A DNA stretch of 64,000 bases. It comes from Amycolatopsis coloradensis (lineage in GTDB: Bacteria > Actinomycetota > Actinomycetes > Mycobacteriales > Pseudonocardiaceae). A model generated the notes under the pieces. That model was given only the letters and a program-made list of their open reading frames with translations. It had not been told where the DNA came from and made no database searches. The stretch covers positions 480,026 to 544,025 of the forward strand of contig NZ_MQUQ01000015.1 in assembly GCF_001953865.1 (NCBI RefSeq). Direction: 5' to 3'. Positions within the stretch are counted from its first letter, which is position 1. Each line of letters begins with the position of its first letter. The translations under genes and the position numbers were made by a program. This document shows positions 58,228 to 64,000 of this stretch, piece after piece.

Positions 58228-58688
58228 TTCGCGACCAAGGTTCCGTGCCCTGAAAAGACTTAGGCGGGACGGCTCGAGGGAGGGGGGAGTCGCGATCTCG
58301 AGCCGCCCCGCTGAAGTTCCCGCCAAGGTGGACCCGGTGACGAGGGGGATGCCAACGGGGCCGGCGGGCGCCGCGACTCGGCAGGGGGGAGACGAGTCGC
58401 GGTCGTCACCCGCGTCGAGCCGGGGAGTGCGTGGAATCCGGCCGCGCGGGACTTAGTCAACCTGTCAGATCTCCACCTGTAATCACAAGACTACCGGTTA
58501 CCCCATTCGAGTGAAATCTGAAAACCGGGATAACGGAGTGCAGCCTGATGTCCGGGGATCCGGTCTTGTTGACAACCCGTCTTCTGGACGGGTGAAAGTG
58601 TTCTCGCGGGTAACGCACTCTCCGTAGAACAAACGGCAAGTCCAGCCCTCTGACCGGCGCTTCCGCCTGCTCTGGCAGGCTGAACCCC
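58228..58688. other. 461-base gap before gpmA
   Basis: No gene. Contains two C-loop hairpins (58270-58401), a CCCGTC/GACGGG hairpin near 58576-58592 and a TTGACA at 58569-58574 without a good -10 at standard spacing. The gpmA promoter is expected in the AT-richer part (58455-58530). Confidence 0.45.
58270..58401 (-). ncRNA. Candidate 6C-type small RNA (two C-rich-loop hairpins)
   Basis: On the minus strand two perfect 9-bp hairpins occur: 58401-58372 (CGCGACTCG, loop TCTCCCCCCTGC) and 58305-58270 (CGGCTCGAG, loop with ACTCCCCCCTCC). Two hairpins each with a run of six C in the loop is the defining trait of the actinobacterial 6C RNA class. Here the hairpins are 66 bases apart, wider than I expect, and the location differs from the usual one, so this is tentative. 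Confidence 0.4.
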
Positions 58689-59438
58689 ATGGCTGAGCTT
58701 GGGACTCTGGTGCTGCTGCGTCACGGGCAGAGCACGTGGAACGCCGAAAACCTGTTCACCGGCTGGGTGGACGTGCCGCTGTCGGAGCAGGGTGAGCGGG
58801 AGGCGCGCAAGGGCGGGCGGCTGCTCGCCGAGTCCGGCCTGTTGCCGGACGTCGTCCACACGTCGCTGATGCGCCGGGCGATCTCGACCGCCAACCTGGC
58901 GCTCGACGCCGCCGACCGGCACTGGATCCCGGTGAAGCGCGACTGGCGTCTCAACGAGCGGCACTACGGCGCGCTGCAGGGCAAGAACAAGAAGCAGACC
59001 CTGGACGAATTCGGCGAGGAGCAGTTCATGCTCTGGCGCCGCTCCTATGACACCCCGCCGCCCCCGATCGACCCGGCCGACGAGTTCAGCCAGGTGGGCG
59101 ACGCGCGTTACGCCGACCTCGGCGACTCCGCCCCGCTGACCGAATGCCTCAAGGACGTCGTCGCGCGTCTGCTGCCGTACTGGGAGTCCGCGATCGTGCC
59201 GGATCTCCGGGCAGGCAAGACCGTGCTGGTCGCCGCGCACGGCAACTCGCTGCGGGCGCTGGTGAAGCACCTCGACGGCATCTCCGACGACGCCATCGCC
59301 GGGCTCAACATCCCGACCGGCATCCCGCTGCGCTACGACCTCACCGAGGACCTCGAGCCGGTCACGGCCGGAGGGACCTACCTCGACCCGGAAGCCGCCA
59401 AGGAAGCCGCGGCCGCCGTGGCGAACCAGGGCCGCTGA
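58689..59438 (+). CDS. gpmA: 2,3-bisphosphoglycerate-dependent phosphoglycerate mutase
   Basis: 249 residues from ATG 58689. Glycolysis/gluconeogenesis: interconverts 3- and 2-phosphoglycerate through a phosphohistidine. LVLLRHGQSTWN (catalytic His12), NERHYGALQG (Glu90) and AAHGNSLRAL (His184) are intact. Position between ybjN and senX3 matches mycobacterial gpm1. Followed by palindromic repeat A copy 3. Confidence 0.97.
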   Translation: MAELGTLVLLRHGQSTWNAENLFTGWVDVPLSEQGEREARKGGRLLAESGLLPDVVHTSLMRRAISTANLALDAADRHWIPVKRDWRLNERHYGALQGKNKKQTLDEFGEEQFMLWRRSYDTPPPPIDPADEFSQVGDARYADLGDSAPLTECLKDVVARLLPYWESAIVPDLRAGKTVLVAAHGNSLRALVKHLDGISDDAIAGLNIPTGIPLRYDLTEDLEPVTAGGTYLDPEAAKEAAAAVANQGR

Positions 59439-59446
59439 CCCCTCCT

Positions 59447-59510
59447 CGCGTTTCGTCCTCTAGTTGCGGTGGTTCGCTCTCGAACTACCGCAACTAGAGG
59501 ACGAATTGCG
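59447..59510. repeat. Palindromic repeat family A, copy 3
   Basis: 30-base arms (59447-59476 / 59481-59510) with the shared TTCGTCCTCTAGTTGCGG core, a CTCT loop, and three non-Watson-Crick positions of which two can form G-U pairs in RNA. Eight bases after the gpmA stop and ending against the stop of the convergent lipoprotein gene (59511). Confidence 0.9.
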
Positions 59511-60428
59511 TCAGGGGAGGGGCTGGACCAGCTCCAGGCCGGCGGCCTTCCAGCCCTCCGGCAAGTGCTGGAGCCGCAGGACGATCGGCAGGTACTTCTT
59601 CGTCACCTGGCCCGCCGGGTCCGTGACGTCCGTGGCCGCGTAGAGCAGCACACTCGCCTTGTCGTCCACGAGTTCCATGACCGCGGCGACGGGGTTCGGC
59701 GCCATCGCCGCCTTCGTGCCCGCGGCCCGGATCTGACTCACCTGAGTCGCCTTGCCCTGCTGGAACTGCGCCAGCAACTGTCCGGTCGAGACGGACTCGT
59801 AGCGGGCGAAGGTGCCTTCAGGATCGGCCGAATTGACGCTCAGCAGGGCCTCCGCGACCCGCAGACCGCCGTCGCGGGCGGAGTCCCGCGTCCTCGCGAT
59901 CGCCCGGTCGCCCACGCCCGGTTTCTCCGGGGCGAGCGGCGACCCCGCCGGGTTCACCGTCACCTCGCCGATTCGCCAGCGGTCGCCCTCGCGCACGGCC
60001 GCGAGCAGCACCGACGCGAGGCCTTTGCTGGTGGTGCCCGCCCGGGTGCTGCTCTGGTCAAGCACGGTCAGCACCCGCGCCTTGTCCGGCGTCTGCTCGA
60101 CGGCCGCCGAGACGATCACCCGCGTCACCAGCTTGATCGGCTCCGCCGAGTTCCGGACCTCGGTCAGCAGCTTCGCCAGCTCTTCCCGCGCCGCGGGTGT
60201 CAGGTTCTCGGCGGTCGCCTTCTCGTAGGCGGGCAGTGCCGCGCTGTCGTAGGAGAACACCGCTTCGACGGCTTTCTTGACCGACGTCAGCACCGAAGCC
60301 GTGCTCGCCGGATTCACCAGCGCGAAGTTCGAGGGCGGGCCCGCCGGTTCGGGCCGGGCGGTGCCGGAGACGGTGGTGGTGCAGCCCGCGAGCACCAGCA
60401 GCACGGCGAATCCCGCCCAGCGCTTCAC
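59511..60428 (-). CDS. Lipoprotein of unknown function
   Basis: 305 residues from GTG 60428, overlapping the upstream regulator stop (GTGA). Lipobox LAGC at Cys16. The mature part has two NTF2-like looking halves (FSYDSAALPAYEKATAENLT, GDRWRIGEVTVNPAGSPL; and later EGTFARYESVSTGQLLAQFQ), reminiscent of Mce-associated proteins, but no family is assigned. Exported. Confidence 0.78.
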   Translation of the reverse strand: MKRWAGFAVLLVLAGCTTTVSGTARPEPAGPPSNFALVNPASTASVLTSVKKAVEAVFSYDSAALPAYEKATAENLTPAAREELAKLLTEVRNSAEPIKLVTRVIVSAAVEQTPDKARVLTVLDQSSTRAGTTSKGLASVLLAAVREGDRWRIGEVTVNPAGSPLAPEKPGVGDRAIARTRDSARDGGLRVAEALLSVNSADPEGTFARYESVSTGQLLAQFQQGKATQVSQIRAAGTKAAMAPNPVAAVMELVDDKASVLLYAATDVTDPAGQVTKKYLPIVLRLQHLPEGWKAAGLELVQPLP

Positions 60429-61072
60429 AGGAGGCCGAGCTCCCTCGCCCGCGCGTCGACCTGGAGCCGCGACGTCACGCCGAGCGCGACCAGCAGCTCC
60501 GAGACGCGCCGCTGATAGGTGCGCACGCCCATGCCGAGACTCTTCGCGGCCTTGTCGTCCTTGCAGCCGGTGGTCAGGAAGTCGAGGATCTGCGGTGCCT
60601 CCATCCGGATGTCGGCGAACCGCGCGTCGAAAGTCTCCAACGTGGCGGCCGCCTCCCAGGCGGTTTCGAACAGCGACAGGATGCCCTGAACCAGCTCCGG
60701 GCGCGAGATGACGCTGTAGGAGCGCACCGCCTTGCCCTCGTCGCCTGCCATGATCGCGACCCGCTCGTCGAGCAGGATCGCCTCGTTGATCTCCCCGGTG
60801 CCGATCCGGATCTGCGCGCCGAGACCGGACAGGCGGTGCAGGTGCCGCGCGGTCTGCTCGTTCAGCAGGACGCCGGGGCGGTACAGCTTGCGGATCCGCT
60901 TGTCGCGCACCATCCGCTCGCCGTGGCGGGTGAGCGACGGCCGGGAAAGCGCCCAGGTGTACAGGTCGTCGGCCGCGCACGCGATGTCGGTCGCCGCGAC
61001 GAACAGATGAGCCGTCCGGTCGAACAGCTCTTCTTCTCCGCGAATCAGGGAGATGTCACTGACGAGTTCCAC
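60425..61072 (-). CDS. LuxR-type HTH regulator
   Basis: 215 residues from GTG 61072 (GGAAG upstream). The middle part (ELFDRTAHLFVAATDIACAA, RIGTGEINEAILLDERVAIM) resembles TrmB/PLD-like regulatory folds. The C-terminus is a LuxR-like HTH (ILDFLTTGCKDDKAAKSLGM, GVRTYQRRVSELLVALGVTS). The frame is open 50 codons further upstream. Coupled to the lipoprotein gene; ligand unknown. Confidence 0.85.
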   Translation of the reverse strand: MELVSDISLIRGEEELFDRTAHLFVAATDIACAADDLYTWALSRPSLTRHGERMVRDKRIRKLYRPGVLLNEQTARHLHRLSGLGAQIRIGTGEINEAILLDERVAIMAGDEGKAVRSYSVISRPELVQGILSLFETAWEAAATLETFDARFADIRMEAPQILDFLTTGCKDDKAAKSLGMGVRTYQRRVSELLVALGVTSRLQVDARARELGLL

Positions 61073-61362
61073 GGCGACAGTCTTCCAACATTCCCCGGCC
61101 GCCGTGACGGGAACATCGCTATTTCCCGGCGAGCGGCCGCCGCGGGCGCGGAGAGTCGCGACGAAAGTCGGGAACCGGACGCGAGTGGCCCCCGGCGTCC
61201 CCGTTTCGGGTGACTCGCTCACCCAGGAGATCTCGGCAAGGGATCGGTCACGTGAACGGCGCCTGGCCTGGAGGCGAACAGGGCGTCCCCAGGTGTCATA
61301 GGCATCACGAGTACGCGGCCGGGACTAGGCCAAAAGACTACCCGCGCGCTTACGATCCCCTT

Positions 61363-62595
61363 GTGACCACGCCTGTTGCACTCGCCCTTGCCGTCGGCGG
61401 ACTGATCGTCGGGGTGGTCGTCGGCTTCCTGATCGCGAGGGGCCGCGCCCGCCGCGAGGAACGGCGCCCGACCGGGCCCACCGTCGCCGAACTACTCGAA
61501 CGCCTCGTGCGGTCCAGTAACAACGGCGTCGTCGTCCTCAACAAGTTCGGCGACATGGTCCTGCACAACCCGCGTGCCTACGAGCTGGGACTGGTGAAGG
61601 TCAACCAAGCCGATCCGCGGGCCCGCAAGGCCGCCGAGCAGGTGGTCGAGACCGACGACCCGATGGAGATCGACCTGTCCCCACTGGAGGCGAGGGGCCG
61701 TCAGCCCGAAGCCGTCCTCGGCGAGGTCCGCCCGCTGGGCGACGGGTTCACCGTGGTCGAGGCCGTCGATCACTCCGAGGCGATCCGCCTCGAAGCGGTC
61801 CGGCGGGACTTCGTCGCGAACGTCAGTCACGAACTCAAGACCCCGGTCGGCGCGATCGCGCTGCTCACCGAGGCCGTGCTCGACGCCGCGGAGGACACCG
61901 AGGAGGTCCGCCGCTTCGGTGGCAAGATCCTCCGCGAGTCCACGCGGCTGGGCCAGCTCGTCACCGAGCTGATCGCGCTGTCGCGACTCCAGGGCGCCGA
62001 GCGGCTGCCCGACCTGAACGTGGTCGAGGTCGACGCCGTCGTCCGCGAAGCGCTCGGCCGGACGACGCTGTCGGCGGAATCCGCCGAGATCACCATCACC
62101 ACCGATTCGGCCAGCGGGCTGCTCATCGAGGGCGACCGGACGCTGATGGTCACCGCGCTGTCGAACCTGCTGGAGAACGCCGTCGCGTACTCGCCGGCGG
62201 GCAGCCCGGTGTCGATCAGCAGGCGGCTGGTCGACGGGAAGGTCGAGATCGCGGTGACCGACCGCGGCATCGGTATCGCCGAGGACGAGCAGCAGCGGGT
62301 CTTCGAGCGGTTCTTCCGCTCCGACAAGGCGCGATCGCGGTCGACCGGCGGCACCGGGCTCGGCCTGGCGATCGTCAAGCACGTGGCCGCCAACCACGGC
62401 GGTTCGGTCGGCCTTTGGAGCCGTCCGGGCACCGGGTCGACGTTCACCCTGCGGATCCCCGCGCACATCGGTGCCGAACCGGCCGCGGCCGCGAAACAGG
62501 CTCCGCCGGCATCCCGGCCGGAGAAGACCCCCGAGCGGACACCCCGTCTCGTGGCAACAGGGCAAGAAAGCCCCGACCATGGAGGAAACCTGTGA
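61363..62595 (+). CDS. senX3: Sensor histidine kinase SenX3
   Basis: 410 residues from GTG 61363, 7 bases after a TACGAT -10 (likely leaderless). One to two N-terminal helices (VALALAVGGLIVGVVVGFLI), a PAS domain (45-145), HisKA with His156 (FVANVSHELKTPVGAI) and a full HATPase domain (NLLENAVAYSPAG, DRGIGIAEDEQQRVFERFFR, GTGLGLAIVKHVAANHGG). Senses phosphate limitation via the Pst/PhoU system in relatives and phosphorylates RegX3, encoded just downstream. Confidence 0.96.
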   Translation: MTTPVALALAVGGLIVGVVVGFLIARGRARREERRPTGPTVAELLERLVRSSNNGVVVLNKFGDMVLHNPRAYELGLVKVNQADPRARKAAEQVVETDDPMEIDLSPLEARGRQPEAVLGEVRPLGDGFTVVEAVDHSEAIRLEAVRRDFVANVSHELKTPVGAIALLTEAVLDAAEDTEEVRRFGGKILRESTRLGQLVTELIALSRLQGAERLPDLNVVEVDAVVREALGRTTLSAESAEITITTDSASGLLIEGDRTLMVTALSNLLENAVAYSPAGSPVSISRRLVDGKVEIAVTDRGIGIAEDEQQRVFERFFRSDKARSRSTGGTGLGLAIVKHVAANHGGSVGLWSRPGTGSTFTLRIPAHIGAEPAAAAKQAPPASRPEKTPERTPRLVATGQESPDHGGNL

Positions 62596-63281
62596 CGAGG
62601 GTTCTCATCGTCGAGGACGAAGAGTCGTTCGCCGACCCGCTCGCGTTCTTGCTGCGCAAGGAGGGCTTCACCGCCGCCGTGGCCGGAACGGGACAGCAGG
62701 CGCTCGAGGAATTCGACCGCAACGGCGCCGACATCGTCCTGCTCGATCTCATGCTTCCCGGAATGAGCGGGACGGACGTCTGCAAGCAGCTCCGGCAGCG
62801 CTCCGCCGTACCGGTGATCATGGTGACCGCGCGCGACAGCGAGATCGACAAGGTCGTCGGGCTGGAACTGGGCGCCGACGACTACGTCACCAAGCCGTAC
62901 TCGGCCCGCGAACTCATCGCGCGGGTCCGGGCGGTCCTGCGCCGCGGCGGTGAGCCGGGCTCCGAAGGCGATCTCGCACCCCTCGTGCTGACCGCCGGCC
63001 CGGTGCGGATGGACGTCGAGCGGCACGTGGTGACCGTCGACGGCCAGGAGGTCTCCTTGCCGCTGAAGGAGTTCGACCTGCTCGAGTACCTGCTGCGCAA
63101 CGTGGGCCGCGTGCTCACCCGCGGGCAGCTGATCGACCGGGTGTGGGGCGCGGATTACGTCGGCGACACCAAGACGCTCGACGTCCACGTGAAGCGCCTG
63201 CGGTCGAAGATCGAACCGGACCCGGGATCGCCCCGGCACCTGGTCACGGTGCGTGGCCTCGGCTACAAGTTCGAGACCTGA
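62592..63281 (+). CDS. regX3: Response regulator RegX3 (PhoP/OmpR family)
   Basis: 229 residues from GTG 62592, overlapping the senX3 stop (GTGA) with GGAGGAAA upstream. Receiver domain with Asp52 (IVLLDLMLPG), Thr79-type switch (MVTARD) and Lys101 (YVTKPYS). C-terminal winged helix (KEFDLLEYLLRNVGRVLTRG, DTKTLDVHVKRLRSKIEPDP). Controls phosphate-starvation genes. Confidence 0.97.
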   Translation: MTRVLIVEDEESFADPLAFLLRKEGFTAAVAGTGQQALEEFDRNGADIVLLDLMLPGMSGTDVCKQLRQRSAVPVIMVTARDSEIDKVVGLELGADDYVTKPYSARELIARVRAVLRRGGEPGSEGDLAPLVLTAGPVRMDVERHVVTVDGQEVSLPLKEFDLLEYLLRNVGRVLTRGQLIDRVWGADYVGDTKTLDVHVKRLRSKIEPDPGSPRHLVTVRGLGYKFET

Positions 63282-63288
63282 TGGCGCT

Positions 63289-63353
63289 GGTACCCGCCTG
63301 TTGCGATACAGATCACGGTTACGGTTTCGTGACCTGACGTGCGGGCGGGTACC
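63289..63353. promoter_or_regulatory. Long-range inverted repeat over the ppx promoter
   Basis: GGTACCCGCC (63289-63298) and GGCGGGTACC (63344-63353) are perfect inverse copies 45 bases apart; the right copy overlaps the TACCGT -10 (63350-63355) of the ppx/gppA gene. Between them is an imperfect GGTTACG/CGTGACC palindrome (about 63317-63334). Possible operator or a terminator for regX3. Confidence 0.45.
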
Positions 63354-63363
63354 GTAGACGCTC

Positions 63364-64000
63364 GTGCGCCTTGGGGTACTCGACGTCGGTTCCAACACCG
63401 TCCACCTGCTCGTGGTCGACGCCCACCGTGGCGCCCACCCGACCCCGATGCATTCCGAAAAGGCCGTCCTCCGGCTCGCCGAGCAGATCACCCGCAACGG
63501 CGACCTGAGCCGCGCGGGCGCGGACAGCCTCGTGCGGGCGGTCGATTCGGCGAAGGCGGCGGCCCTGCGGCTCGGCTGCGAAGAGGTCATGGCGTTCGCG
63601 ACCTCGGCGGTCCGCGAGGCCAAGAACGCCCCGAAGGTGCTGTCGAAGGTCCACGATGAGACCGGCGTGGAGCTGAAGGTGCTGTCCGGGGTCGACGAGT
63701 CCCGGCTCACCTTCCTCGCCGTCCGCCGCTGGTTCGGCTGGTCGGCGGGAAAATTGCTGGTGCTCGACATCGGCGGCGGCTCACTGGAAGTCGCGATGGG
63801 CCGCGACGAGGAGCCCGAACTGGCCGAATCCCTCCCGCTGGGCGCGGGGCGGACCACCCGGACGCGGTTCCAGCACGACCCGCCGACCCGCTCCGAACTC
63901 ATCGCGACTTCGGCGTGGCTCGAAGAACAGCTCGCCCCGCTCGCGAAGAAGGTCGCCAAATTGGGTGAACCCGATCGTGTCGTGGCGACGTCGAAGACGT
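63364..64000 (+). CDS. Ppx/GppA phosphatase family protein (partial at window end)
   Basis: 212 codons visible from GTG 63364 (8 bases after a TACCGT -10; probably leaderless). Actin-like ATPase fold: LGVLDVGSNTVHLLVVDAHR (phosphate 1), VMAFATSAVREAKN, and LLVLDIGGGSLEVAMGRD (phosphate 2). Degrades polyphosphate or pppGpp. Follows regX3, matching ppx1 in mycobacteria, consistent with phosphate metabolism. The C-terminus is beyond the window. Confidence 0.92.
   Translation, partial: MRLGVLDVGSNTVHLLVVDAHRGAHPTPMHSEKAVLRLAEQITRNGDLSRAGADSLVRAVDSAKAAALRLGCEEVMAFATSAVREAKNAPKVLSKVHDETGVELKVLSGVDESRLTFLAVRRWFGWSAGKLLVLDIGGGSLEVAMGRDEEPELAESLPLGAGRTTRTRFQHDPPTRSELIATSAWLEEQLAPLAKKVAKLGEPDRVVATSKT

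Noticed and set aside
1..64000. CRISPR arrays, insertion sequences, prophage genes, rRNA
   Set aside because: No regularly spaced direct repeats, transposase or integrase domains, phage structural genes or rRNA sequence were seen.

Overview
The window reads as chromosomal DNA of a high-GC actinomycete, most likely a Pseudonocardiales member close to Amycolatopsis. Codon third positions are overwhelmingly G or C, GTG and TTG starts are common, and many starts lie 6-9 bases after a -10 box, which points to leaderless mRNAs. Mycothiol synthesis (mshA), HbhA, SenX3-RegX3, DUF574 methyltransferases and a Scr1-type HTH/DUF397 set all fit. Two blocks keep Mycobacterium tuberculosis gene order: HTH-hbhA-DUF2516 (about 40.8-42.3 kb, the Rv0474-Rv0476 order) and murB-ldt-mshA-ybjN-gpmA-senX3-regX3-ppx (52-64 kb, the Rv0482-Rv0496 order).

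Layout. 0-4.5 kb: a SigE-family sigma operon cut by the window edge, a lipoprotein L,D-transpeptidase, a cold-shock gene and two small unknowns. 4.6-5.9 kb: a Glu-Asp-Phe tRNA array flanked by two decayed genes. 6-12 kb: arylamine N-acetyltransferase, a PAS/GGDEF/EAL protein coupled to a small GNAT, and an NCS2 permease. 12-16 kb: ferredoxin-reductase-like flavoprotein, a fused HTH + Clp-N regulator, gnd, then an 835-base gap holding an inverted pair of DnaA boxes and a palindromic repeat. 16.5-20.4 kb: Scr1-type HTH, two tandem DUF574 methyltransferases, two small genes and DUF397. 20.4-24 kb: a four-gene membrane/secreted operon. 24-28 kb: DUF2236-TetR-amidase opposite a D-cysteine desulfhydrase/ACC deaminase-like gene with a shared palindrome. 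28.5-30.2 kb: PP2C-DUF998 divergent from a split HTH/Clp-N pair. 30-32.4 kb: YczE/MocR pair. 32.4-32.8 kb: a palindromic repeat and a strongly folded gene-free stretch. 33-42 kb: secreted protein, ECF sigma, aminotransferase, DUF445, CGNR, VOC, zinc-ribbon proteins, PCMT-like methyltransferase and the hbhA operon. 42-50 kb: YbaK, a MIO-less ammonia-lyase homologue, a compatible-solute importer without its ATPase, redox enzymes, purU and DedA. 50-64 kb: the mycobacterial-like block with cell-wall, mycothiol, glycolysis and phosphate-sensing genes.

The most interesting material is regulatory. (1) Two HTH/Clp-N modules, one fused and one split, both sit behind leaderless promoters carrying paired GTCAA-N6/7-TTGAC palindromes over the -35 and -10 boxes. 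In the split module the same palindrome also lies against the promoter of a divergent PP2C phosphatase operon. (2) Three families of long, near-perfect palindromes (A: 3 copies, B: 2, C: 3) are dispersed between genes, mostly just after stop codons. (3) A gene-free stretch at 32458-32727 folds into consecutive long helices and may be an undescribed structured RNA. (4) Two hairpins with six-cytosine loops on the minus strand at 58270-58401 resemble the 6C RNA class. (5) DnaA-type boxes cluster in two intergenic regions away from any replication gene.

All identifications rest on reading the protein and DNA sequence; no database search was run.
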